Under the pieces are notes generated by a model that saw nothing but the letters and a program-made list of their open reading frames with translations, was not told where the DNA came from and did not search any database. Source: Deltaproteobacteria bacterium (GTDB taxonomy: Bacteria > Desulfobacterota > Dissulfuribacteria > Dissulfuribacterales > S140-46). From it: DNA of 5,907 nt. The number at the start of each line of letters is the position of its first letter. The stretch's first letter is position 1. Both the position numbers and the translations under genes were made by a program. Positions 1 to 5,907 of this stretch are shown here, one piece after another. The stretch covers positions 1-5,907 of the forward strand of contig WFVQ01000247.1 in the NCBI GenBank assembly GCA_015491585.1, in the 5' to 3' direction.

Positions 1-165
1 GGCCTTTGAAGAGCTGGAAAGGTCTATGCCGACTGTCACCACTGCCCCCACGCCAGCGCTGCGGGCCCTATCCACCACCTGCCCCACATCGTCCCCCAGG
101 GGCGCCATGTCGAGATGGGCATGGGTGTCCACCAGGGGCGCCCCTGCCAAATCACTATCCTCCAT
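1..165 (-). CDS. TatD-family metal-dependent hydrolase, N-terminal fragment
   Basis: This is the first 55 codons of a gene that continues past the left edge of the window. The protein shows the family opening LVDTHAHLDM, with the HxH metal ligands at residues 15 and 17, followed by a helix and the strand AGVGAVVTVGID (about residues 37-48), which is typical of TatD/YcfH TIM-barrel nucleases. Family members are cytoplasmic, divalent-metal-dependent 3'-5' exonucleases or deoxyribonucleases; the exact substrate here is unknown. I chose the start at 165 because GGAGGAGG lies just upstream at good spacing. An ATG at 177 is also in frame but has no good ribosome site. The upstream kinase gene stops at 155-157, so the two frames overlap by 11 bases (23 with the longer start) and translation is probably coupled. 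Family assignment is firm; the true length cannot be seen. Confidence 0.85.
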   Translation of the reverse strand, partial: MEDSDLAGAPLVDTHAHLDMAPLGDDVGQVVDRARSAGVGAVVTVGIDLSSSSKA

Positions 166-1597
166 CGCCTCCTCCATCCAAGACAACCTTAACAGTGACT
201 CCGCCTAACCGGTTCCGCTTGACCTCCAAGGCTCCACCGTGGGCCTGGACTATCTGCCTCGCGATGCTCAAGCCAAGACCCAAGCCCCTGTTCTTCATGG
301 AAAAGAACGGCTCACACGCCCTGTCCAGATACGCCTCCACCATGCCCATGCCGGTGTCGGAGAACTGCACCTCTATCCCCTTGCCGCTGGATGTCACGGT
401 GACGAAGATGATACCGCCCTGGGGCATGGCCTCTATGCCGTTCTTGAAAATGTGGACGAACGCCTCCTCCAGCCTGGAACCATCCAACGGCACCAATGGC
501 TCTTCACCTTTGACGCAGAGATGCCAACTGATATGCCTTGCCCTCATCACCGGCTCCAACGTCTCTCCGCTCTTCTTGATCACATCCGAGACACGCCCCA
601 TCTCCACATTCAAGGGAGGAGGCGAAGAGAAGCAAAAGAGCGAATTCAGGCTCTCTTCTACCCGCTGGGCCTGCTCCAGGATCTTGTCGATGTAGGCCCT
701 GGCCTCCGGGGCATCGACCTTGGCGTCTAAACGCCTCACCATCCCCCCCAAGATGGATAGCGGATTGCGGAGATGGTGCGATATCTGTTCGGCCATCTGC
801 CCCACGGCCTCCTGCCGCTCGCTCTCGATCACCATGCTGCGGGCCTGGAGCAGTGAGGCCTTCTCCCTCTCAAGCTCCTTCACCCTCTCTCTGAGCTTGA
901 GCGTGCCTGCGACATGGCGAGTCCACGCGCCAGCCACCTCTGACAGCAGGGCAAGAGCGTCTGCATGGTAACGATCTACCGGTGTGCCGGTAATGGCATT
1001 GTCCGCGACCACCACCCCCAGCACCGCGGTCCCTGAGACCACTGGCGCCACTGCGAATCCTGACTTGCAAAACACCCGGTCGAGCCCACACTTGCGCCAC
1101 TGGAAGAGACAGCTTGGAGACCGGCCTACACAGAACGCCTCGCGCCTGGAGAACGCCAGAGAGATCGGATTTTCCTTGTCGTCCACTGGGACTGAAATGG
1201 TCTTGGCAATGGCGTTGAGCCTGGGATCGTGGTCTGGAAACCGGCTTTTCACCCTCTGGTAGATAGTGGTGAAGTCCAGGCGGGCCCTGCTGAGATGATC
1301 CCACACACTCCGCGCCTCCTCGGGTGTCACCGGCCCCACGGCAAACGTTCCTGTTAGCCGCCCCTCCATCTCCCGGTACTCGAGGAAAAATGCCCTGTTG
1401 AAACCGAGCCCCTGGCTGGCCGTGGCCGCCACCAGCAGGGCAAGGATTACGTCCTCCTCACGCTCGGCCTCCATAGCTACGGCCTGGAGACGTCGCACCA
1501 CCTCTACAAGCAGGAGGAGTCCTGCCTCCTGGCAGGAATCCCCGCGGGGCTCGCAGTGGTCCTGAAACAGGCGCAGGTAGGAGGGGTACTGATACAT
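155..1597 (-). CDS. GAF-domain sensor histidine kinase, cytoplasmic
   Basis: A 480-residue protein with no signal peptide or membrane segment, so it should sense a cytoplasmic signal. Residues about 48-228 form a GAF domain (GLGFNRAFFLEY near 63-74, GVVVADNAITG near 194-204). A charged coiled-coil linker follows (about 232-268). The dimerisation helix carries the H-box SHHLRNPL, with the likely phosphoacceptor His274. The ATPase domain has an N-box (FKNGIEA, 384-390), a G1 box (SDTGMGM, 413-419), an F-box (EPFFSMKNRG, 429-438) and a G2 box (GLGLGLS, 438-444). Two things are odd: Cys156, Cys163, Cys170 and Cys177 are exactly seven residues apart inside the GAF domain, and His275 sits where most kinases have Glu or Asp. 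No response regulator lies in the window, so the partner is unknown. The gene overlaps the downstream TatD gene. The start at 1597 has no Shine-Dalgarno sequence. Confidence 0.93.
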   Translation of the reverse strand: MYQYPSYLRLFQDHCEPRGDSCQEAGLLLLVEVVRRLQAVAMEAEREEDVILALLVAATASQGLGFNRAFFLEYREMEGRLTGTFAVGPVTPEEARSVWDHLSRARLDFTTIYQRVKSRFPDHDPRLNAIAKTISVPVDDKENPISLAFSRREAFCVGRSPSCLFQWRKCGLDRVFCKSGFAVAPVVSGTAVLGVVVADNAITGTPVDRYHADALALLSEVAGAWTRHVAGTLKLRERVKELEREKASLLQARSMVIESERQEAVGQMAEQISHHLRNPLSILGGMVRRLDAKVDAPEARAYIDKILEQAQRVEESLNSLFCFSSPPPLNVEMGRVSDVIKKSGETLEPVMRARHISWHLCVKGEEPLVPLDGSRLEEAFVHIFKNGIEAMPQGGIIFVTVTSSGKGIEVQFSDTGMGMVEAYLDRACEPFFSMKNRGLGLGLSIARQIVQAHGGALEVKRNRLGGVTVKVVLDGGGDGG

Positions 1598-1681
1598 GGC
1601 GACAAATTAAATCCAAAACCGCGGCAGGGCAATCCCCGCCCCTCCGTTTACTATGGAGGGAAAACCAAGTATTTTTGCCCC
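1598..1681. promoter_or_regulatory. Divergent intergenic control region (kinase / plsC)
   Basis: These 84 bp lie between the start codons of two divergent genes and must hold both promoters unless those lie inside the coding sequences. On the plus strand, TTTACT (1647-1652), a 17-bp spacer and TATTTT (1670-1675) form a weak sigma-70-like pair that ends six bases before the plsC ATG. On the minus strand, TTGCCC (complement of 1627-1632), a 17-bp spacer and TAATTT (complement of 1604-1609) form an even weaker pair ending six bases before the kinase ATG; TTTAAT (complement of 1606-1611) is an alternative -10. Neither gene has a Shine-Dalgarno sequence at normal spacing. The only good one, GGAGGG at 1655-1660, is 21 bases from the plsC start. 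The promoter calls are tentative. Confidence 0.4.
1640..1660. repeat. Inverted repeat CCCTCC-N9-GGAGGG in the divergent promoter region
   Basis: Perfect 6-bp arms (1640-1645 and 1655-1660) flank nine bases. As RNA the stem extends to eight pairs (one G-U, one U-A) around the five-base loop 1648-1652. The centre falls on the candidate -35 element of plsC, so this could be an operator for a dimeric regulator. It could also be a leader hairpin hiding GGAGGG if transcription begins further upstream. There is no T-run directly after it, so it is not a typical terminator. A short GC-rich repeat like this can arise by chance. Confidence 0.35.
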
Positions 1682-2404
1682 ATGTACTTGATACTTCCCC
1701 CGCTGATAGTGATATCCTTCGCGATAATGGCGGTAATGGCCATCGCCTCCACCTTGGTGTTCCCCTCCGGGGACGCGGCCCATGCCATGGGACGTGTCTG
1801 GTCGAGGCTTGTGCTCCTCATGTCCAGGGTACGGGTGGAGGTGGAGGGGTTGGAGCGGCTGCCGGAAGGGCCTGTCATCTTCATCTCGAACCACGCCAGC
1901 CAGTTCGACATCCCAGTTCTCACCGCATGCCTTCCCAAACAGTTCCGCTTCGTGGTCAAGCAGGAACTCTTCAAGATCCCCCTGTTTGCAATGGCCATGC
2001 GGCGTACAGGCTACATCCCCATAGACAGGAGGGGCGGCAAGGCGGCGCTGAAGAGCCTTCTTACAGCTGGCGAGCGGCTGAAGGCGGGAAAGTCCCTGGT
2101 GATCTTCCCCGAGGGGACCAGGAGCCCTGACGGCAGGCTCAGGCCCTTCAAGCCAGGTGCGTTCATCCTTGCCATGAAGATGGACGTGCCAGTGGTGCCA
2201 GTGGCTATAAACGGCTCCCACAAGATCCTGCCCAAGGGTAGCCTGAAAATCAGGAGCGGCACCATCGGTGTGAGAATAGGAGATCCCATAAAACCCGCCG
2301 ACCACCCGGACAAAGGCCGGCTCTGCGCTGCAGTGTGGCATGCAGTCTCCGAGTTGCTCGACCCTGAGCAGCGGCCGGCACAGGAGACAGGGGACGCCGC
2401 CTGA
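1682..2404 (+). CDS. plsC: 1-acyl-sn-glycerol-3-phosphate acyltransferase (PlsC/LPLAT family)
   Basis: A 240-residue protein, normal for the family. It should add a fatty acyl chain to lysophosphatidic acid to make phosphatidic acid at the inner face of the cytoplasmic membrane. A hydrophobic N-terminal segment (about residues 1-28) is the likely membrane anchor. The acyltransferase motifs appear in order: NHASQFD (70-76) with catalytic His71 and Asp76 (HX4D), GYIPIDRRGG (110-119), FPEGTRSPDG (142-151) for phosphate binding, and PVVPVAINGS (170-179). The open frame extends upstream to 1556, but that would overlap the kinase start and add a tail unlike the family, so I place the start at 1682, just before the membrane segment. 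No Shine-Dalgarno sequence sits at normal distance. The stop shares one base with the antiporter start, so the two are co-transcribed. The exact acyl acceptor cannot be read from sequence. Confidence 0.9.
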   Translation: MYLILPPLIVISFAIMAVMAIASTLVFPSGDAAHAMGRVWSRLVLLMSRVRVEVEGLERLPEGPVIFISNHASQFDIPVLTACLPKQFRFVVKQELFKIPLFAMAMRRTGYIPIDRRGGKAALKSLLTAGERLKAGKSLVIFPEGTRSPDGRLRPFKPGAFILAMKMDVPVVPVAINGSHKILPKGSLKIRSGTIGVRIGDPIKPADHPDKGRLCAAVWHAVSELLDPEQRPAQETGDAA

Positions 2405-3345
2405 TGGGGCCTGTCCTCCTCTTTGCGGCCTTCGCCGCCGGTTTCGCCGGCCTCTTCTTGTCCGCCGAATGGCTGGTTACCGGAGCGATAAGGCTTGCCA
2501 GGCGTTTCTCCGTTAGCCCATTGACCATAGGACTAACTGTGGTCGCAGTGGGCACGTCAGCCCCAGAAATGGCCGTCTCGGTCCTGGCCTCTCTCTCAGG
2601 CAATCCCGGAATCGCCCTGGGGAATGTAGTGGGAAGCAACATCGCCAACATCGGTCTAATATTAGGGCTCTCCGCCCTGCTCAAGACTATACGCCCCCAC
2701 GAAAGGATAGTCAGGATAGAGCTGCCACTACTGCTCCTGATCACGGTCTCCATCACCGTGGCGGCTTGGCTTGACGCCCTCTCTCCTGGCCCTGGCGCGG
2801 TGCTGGTGCTGGCGTTCGCTGGATATAGCTATGCCATATACAGATATGGGAAGGCCGAAGAAGTGGTGGTGGAGGAAGACGGTCCAGCCGGTCCGGTTCC
2901 ACCGCTTCCTGCCTCCTCCGCCCTCACTCTGGCCGGTCTGGCCGGCCTACTCCTTTCATCCAAGGCCCTGATATGGGGGGCATCGGGCATAGCCGACCTG
3001 TTGGGGGTCCCCCAACTCATCATCGGGCTCACGGTGACCGCCCTGGGCACCTCGCTCCCTGAGTTGGCGACATCGCTGGCCGCGGCAAAGAAGGGGGAGG
3101 CCGACATAGTGCTTGGCAACGTCATAGGGAGCAACATAGCCAATTCAACAGCGGTCCTTGGCATGTCGTCGCTCTTCGCCCATATATCCGTGTCGCAGGC
3201 GGCATTCCAGAGGGACTTCCTCTCCATGCTCGGCATGACCCTGCTTCTGTTTCTCGCCGCTGCACGAGGACGCCCTATTGGACGGACAAAGGCCGGGCTC
3301 TTCCTCCTGGGCTACATCATCTATATATGCGGTCTAATGGGATAA
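2404..3345 (+). CDS. Calcium/sodium antiporter, CaCA family (YrbG-like)
   Basis: A 313-residue, very hydrophobic inner-membrane protein built as two inverted halves, each with the CaCA alpha repeat. Alpha-1 holds GTSAPE (50-55) and GNVVGSNIAN (73-82); alpha-2 holds GTSLPE (215-220) and GNVIGSNIAN (238-247). Glu55 and Glu220 match the ion-coordinating glutamates of Na+/Ca2+ exchangers. About ten membrane helices are expected, with an acidic, proline-rich loop (about 150-170) joining the halves. Family members exchange Na+ or H+ for Ca2+ and usually extrude calcium. Both repeats end in Asn (82, 247), whereas some relatives carry Asp in one repeat, so ion preference is uncertain. The ATG overlaps the plsC stop (TGATG), and GGGGA at 2390-2394 serves as ribosome site inside plsC, so translation is probably coupled. 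No functional link to plsC is evident. Confidence 0.93.
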   Translation: MGPVLLFAAFAAGFAGLFLSAEWLVTGAIRLARRFSVSPLTIGLTVVAVGTSAPEMAVSVLASLSGNPGIALGNVVGSNIANIGLILGLSALLKTIRPHERIVRIELPLLLLITVSITVAAWLDALSPGPGAVLVLAFAGYSYAIYRYGKAEEVVVEEDGPAGPVPPLPASSALTLAGLAGLLLSSKALIWGASGIADLLGVPQLIIGLTVTALGTSLPELATSLAAAKKGEADIVLGNVIGSNIANSTAVLGMSSLFAHISVSQAAFQRDFLSMLGMTLLLFLAAARGRPIGRTKAGLFLLGYIIYICGLMG

Positions 3346-3372
3346 CGCTCGAGGAGCGGGAGAAGATCGGAA

Positions 3373-3401
3373 TTGACTCCCTTGCCGTAATTCGGTATAA
3401 A
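3373..3401 (+). promoter_or_regulatory. Near-consensus sigma-70 promoter of the carboxylase operon
   Basis: TTGACT (3373-3378), a 17-bp spacer and TATAAA (3396-3401) match the -35 and -10 consensus at five and four of six positions, with ideal spacing. It lies in the 64-bp gap after the antiporter stop, so the carboxylase genes probably form their own transcription unit. Transcription should begin about seven bases past the -10, near 3407-3410, where the ATG lies. This leaves little or no untranslated leader, which agrees with the absence of a Shine-Dalgarno sequence before 3410. A weak 5-bp hairpin (CGCTC-GAG-GAGCG, 3346-3358) directly after the antiporter stop has no T-run and is not convincing as a terminator. 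Confidence 0.7.
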
Positions 3402-3409
3402 CGCGCAAT

Positions 3410-4840
3410 ATGTCTGAAGAGCGCATTCTCATTGCGAACAGGGGCGAGATCGCCCTGAGGATAATATCTGCCTGCAGGGAGCTGGGGCTCGACTACGTAG
3501 TGATATACGAGAAGGCGGACAGGGATTCCCTCCATGTCTCTACCGCCCTGGAAGAGAGCGGGGCCAAGAGGGCCTACCGCATCTCCAGCTACAAGGATCC
3601 AAACGAGATATTCTCCATAGCCGACATAGCCGGCTGCACCGCCATCCATCCAGGCTACGGCTTCTTCTCCGAGAATTTCCGCTTCGCCCGCAGGGCTGCC
3701 ATGCGCAACCGGCCGCTCACCTTCATCGGACCGAGATGGGAGGTCATACGGGATCTGGGCAGCAAGATAAACACCAAGCGGGTGGCAAAAAAACTCGGCA
3801 TACCTGTGATCCCAGGTTCGGACGGTCCCATCTACAACGAGCTCGAGGCCGAAGGCCTGGCCGCCGACCTCTTTCAGATCCAGAAGGAGCAGGGTATCGC
3901 CAAGCCGTCGGTCCTGGTCAAGGCCTCGGCAGGCGGCGGCGGAATGGGGATCGAGGAGGTCAACAACCTCGACGCCTTCAGGCGGGTCTACCGCAGGATA
4001 CAGAACTATGCGAAACGCCAGTTCGGCGACGACGGCGTGCTCATAGAGCAGTGCCTCACCGACTACCACCATATAGAGGTGCAGCTCCTGGCCGACCGTC
4101 ACGGAAATGTGGCCCACTTCGGCACGAGGAACTGCACCATACAGAGCACAGGCAGGCAGAAGCGGGTGGAGGTGGCCCCTGGATTCGATCCCGAGGTGTG
4201 CGACTACCCATTCGACGCGCTGGGCGTGCTCAACGAGATCGTGGGCCACTCCGTGAAACTCGCAAAGCACGTAGGATATGACAACGTGGGAACCTGGGAG
4301 TGGATAGTCACCAGGGACGGACGCCCCTACCTCCTGGAGGTAAATACGAGGATCCAGGTGGAGAACGGGATATCTGCGAGGATAGCCAGGATAAAGGGCC
4401 AGGAAGGACATCCCAACCTCATCAGGGAGCAGATCAGGGTGGCACTGGGGGACAAGCTGGGGTACTCGCAGGAGGACATCTCCTTCGAAGGGACCAGCAT
4501 CGAGCTCAGGATCGTGGCCGAGGATACCAAGCGGGGTTTCTCCCCCTGGTGCGGCACCATAACCAGGTACGAGCTGCCAGAAAGCAACTGGGCCAAGGTC
4601 TATACCCATGTCCCGTCAGACCGGCCATACAGGATCCCTACGGAGTACGACCCCAACCTCGCCCTTGCCATCATATGGGGCGAGGATACGGAACAGGCCA
4701 AGGAGAGGGCGCGTTCATTCATAGACGATGTCTCCATCGAGGGGGCAGACTCGTCAGGCAATCCCATAGTCACCAACCTGGCCTACCTCCGGGACAAAAT
4801 AGACGACGTTCTGAGATTCGATTGCAGGGACGGGGGTTGA
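3410..4840 (+). CDS. accC: Divergent biotin carboxylase subunit of an acyl-CoA carboxylase
   Basis: A 476-residue ATP-grasp enzyme, slightly longer than a typical AccC (about 450). It should carboxylate biotin on a carrier protein using ATP and bicarbonate. It opens with RILIANRGEIALRII (5-19), then FIGPRWEVIRDLGSK (105-119) and the glycine loop KASAGGGGMG (171-180). Residues matching E. coli catalytic positions are Lys119, Lys171, His221, Gln245, Lys251, Glu297, Glu310, Asn312, Arg314, Gln316, Glu318 and Arg367. Departures from the usual pattern are IQSTGRQK for MQRRHQK, VENGISA for VEHPVTE, and LALAII for MIGKLI (from about 416). Most of the catalytic core is thus kept, while the biotin/bicarbonate pocket and lid contacts differ. 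The start at 3410 is fixed by the conserved N-terminus, since any later start would remove it. The AccA-like gene follows after 16 bases. It has no biotinyl domain, so it is not a fused carboxylase. Acetyl-CoA is the default guess for the substrate of the whole complex. Confidence 0.88.
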   Translation: MSEERILIANRGEIALRIISACRELGLDYVVIYEKADRDSLHVSTALEESGAKRAYRISSYKDPNEIFSIADIAGCTAIHPGYGFFSENFRFARRAAMRNRPLTFIGPRWEVIRDLGSKINTKRVAKKLGIPVIPGSDGPIYNELEAEGLAADLFQIQKEQGIAKPSVLVKASAGGGGMGIEEVNNLDAFRRVYRRIQNYAKRQFGDDGVLIEQCLTDYHHIEVQLLADRHGNVAHFGTRNCTIQSTGRQKRVEVAPGFDPEVCDYPFDALGVLNEIVGHSVKLAKHVGYDNVGTWEWIVTRDGRPYLLEVNTRIQVENGISARIARIKGQEGHPNLIREQIRVALGDKLGYSQEDISFEGTSIELRIVAEDTKRGFSPWCGTITRYELPESNWAKVYTHVPSDRPYRIPTEYDPNLALAIIWGEDTEQAKERARSFIDDVSIEGADSSGNPIVTNLAYLRDKIDDVLRFDCRDGG

Positions 4841-4860
4841 TGCCTCTGGTTCATAGATGA
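4840..4860 (+). CDS. Possible six-codon coupling minicistron (MPLVHR)
   Basis: The biotin carboxylase stop (TGA, 4838-4840) overlaps an ATG at 4840 that is preceded by a G-rich stretch (GGGACGGGGG, within 4827-4836). The frame reads six codons and stops with TGA at 4858-4860, which overlaps the ATG of the next gene at 4857. A ribosome could finish the carboxylase, reinitiate, and be delivered to the carboxyltransferase start. The peptide itself is not expected to do anything. With so short a frame, chance is a real alternative. Confidence 0.2.
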   Translation: MPLVHR

Positions 4861-5907
4861 CTACGGAAAGCGCTCACATGGACAACGGAAAGATCCTCCT
4901 CCAACTCCTCGACAGGGCAGACTATCTGGTTGACATCAAGGGAGACCCTTCGTGGGGGAGGTTAGACGAACTCATAGAGGAGATCCAGTCGCTCAGGGCG
5001 GCAATTTTCGATCTCGAAGAGGCGGAACTCTTCGACAGGATAGAGCAGGTCGAGGACCGTCTCGCATTTCTGGAAGGCCGGGTGGCCGAAAGGCTCACTC
5101 CGGCGGAGATTGTCAACATCGTCCGTTCTCCGCAAAGATTCACCCTCATGGACATACTGGAGAACGTGTACGACTCCTTCACCGAGTTGGGCGGAGATGG
5201 AGAGTGCAATGTCGATCCGGCGGTGGTGGCGGCCAGGGCCGTCATCAGCAGGCGGGTAAAAGGCAAGATATACCGCCACCAGGTGATGGTGATCGGCCAC
5301 GAAAAAGGAAAGGGGGAGGAGTACAGGAACGGCGGCTGCGCCAAACCGTGGGGCAACGAGAAGGCCCTGAGGTACATGAAGGTGGCCGAGACCGAAGGCA
5401 TCCCCATCCACTTCTACATCTTCACCCCAGGCTCCTACCCCATCGAGGACTTCCCTGGCGCTGCCCAGCAGATAGCCAGAAACCTATACGCTATGGCCAA
5501 ACTCAGGGTGCCCATGATCTCCTTCATCTCAGAGGGCGGTTCCGGCGGTGCCGAGGCCGTGGGCATGGCGGACATCCGGCTCATGGGCTCCCGCGGCTAC
5601 TATTCGGTCATCTCCCCTGAGGGGGCGGCGGCCATAGAGGGAAAACTCCGGGAAGGCGAGAAGGTTCCCAAGGAGCTCGTGGAACACTGCGCCAAGCAGC
5701 TCCACATCACCGCTGAGGAGAACCTGCGGCTGGGCACCATAGACAGGATCGTGGAGGAGCCTCCCCTGGGGGCGAGGTCCGATGACTGGGAGTTCTTCAA
5801 ACGCTTGAAATATGAAATCATCAGGGCCACCGACGAGGTGGTGCTGAAGACCAAGAGCTTCAAGGCATTCAGGGCCTACGCCTTGAAACAGCAGGACGAC
5901 GGCGGAC
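4857..5907 (+). CDS. accA: Acetyl-CoA carboxylase carboxyltransferase alpha-type subunit (AccA-like), C-terminus cut
   Basis: 350 codons are visible and the frame is still open at the window end. It should form part of the carboxyltransferase that moves CO2 from carboxybiotin to an acyl-CoA. After a helical N-terminal region (about 33-78) come SPQRFTLMDILENVYDSF (91-108), VMVIGHEKGKG (143-153), ALRYMKVAETEGIP (170-183), FTPGSYP (189-195), IARNLYAMAKLRVP (206-219), the oxyanion-hole loop EGGSGGAEAVG (226-236) and YYSVISPEGAAAI (248-260). This is the AccA crotonase-like order. Differences from E. coli-type AccA include FTPGSYP for DTPGAYP, a shortened loop after it, a shortened segment after GHEKG, and GAAAIEGK for GCASILWK. 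A TAG at 4854-4856 blocks any earlier start. ATG 4878, with GGAAAG before it, is an alternative start. AccA homology runs to about residue 345, so the protein may end soon or continue into an AccD-like half. Confidence 0.87.
   Translation, partial: MTTESAHMDNGKILLQLLDRADYLVDIKGDPSWGRLDELIEEIQSLRAAIFDLEEAELFDRIEQVEDRLAFLEGRVAERLTPAEIVNIVRSPQRFTLMDILENVYDSFTELGGDGECNVDPAVVAARAVISRRVKGKIYRHQVMVIGHEKGKGEEYRNGGCAKPWGNEKALRYMKVAETEGIPIHFYIFTPGSYPIEDFPGAAQQIARNLYAMAKLRVPMISFISEGGSGGAEAVGMADIRLMGSRGYYSVISPEGAAAIEGKLREGEKVPKELVEHCAKQLHITAEENLRLGTIDRIVEEPPLGARSDDWEFFKRLKYEIIRATDEVVLKTKSFKAFRAYALKQQDDGG

Noticed and set aside
1556..1681. Upstream extension of the plsC frame to ATG 1556
   Set aside because: It would overlap the kinase start by 42 bases and add 42 polar residues before the membrane anchor, unlike the family.
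3346..3358. Hairpin CGCTC-GAG-GAGCG after the antiporter stop as a terminator
   Set aside because: Only five base pairs and no T-run follows; too weak to call.
3385..3395. CCG-TAATT-CGG inside the promoter spacer as an operator
   Set aside because: Arms of three bases are too short to separate from chance.
3317..4609. Long minus-strand open frame opposite the biotin carboxylase
   Set aside because: It is a shadow frame in high-GC DNA. Its protein shows no family motif, while the plus strand encodes clear biotin carboxylase motifs throughout.
4952..5620. Open frames on both strands inside the AccA-like gene
   Set aside because: Low-complexity Arg/Gly-rich or unrecognisable products. The correct frame is open to the window end and encodes AccA motifs.

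Overview
The window holds two short operons and one divergent pair, coding on nearly every base. High GC content, frequent AGG and ATA codons, and a biotin carboxylase placed directly before an AccA-type carboxyltransferase suggest a Desulfobacterota-like (deltaproteobacterial) genome, perhaps from a warm habitat. This placement is inferred from style and family resemblance, without any database search.

Layout. On the minus strand, a cytoplasmic GAF-sensor histidine kinase (155-1597) is followed by the first 55 codons of a TatD-family metal-dependent hydrolase that runs off the left edge. The two reading frames overlap by 11 bases. A compact 84-bp divergent region (1598-1681) separates the kinase from a plus-strand pair: a PlsC-type lysophospholipid acyltransferase (1682-2404) and a CaCA-family Na+/Ca2+ antiporter (2404-3345), which share one base. 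A 64-bp gap holds a near-consensus sigma-70 promoter. After it come a divergent biotin carboxylase (3410-4840) and an acetyl-CoA carboxylase alpha-type carboxyltransferase that is cut by the right edge (4857-5907).

How the genes work together. The last two genes look like parts of one biotin-dependent acyl-CoA carboxylase. The first carboxylates biotin using ATP and bicarbonate, and the second moves the carboxyl group to an acyl-CoA. The biotin carrier and a beta carboxyltransferase half are not visible. PlsC uses acyl chains for membrane phospholipid, so a loose lipid theme links it to the carboxylase. The antiporter and the kinase/TatD pair have no evident functional tie to it.

Points for a second look are: a promoter placed so that the biotin carboxylase mRNA should be leaderless, with weaker hints of the same at the two divergent genes; four cysteines spaced exactly seven residues apart in the kinase sensor domain; matching departures from usual catalytic motifs in both carboxylase subunits; and a six-codon minicistron joining the two carboxylase genes. 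I found no RNA gene, mobile element, CRISPR array or clear terminator.
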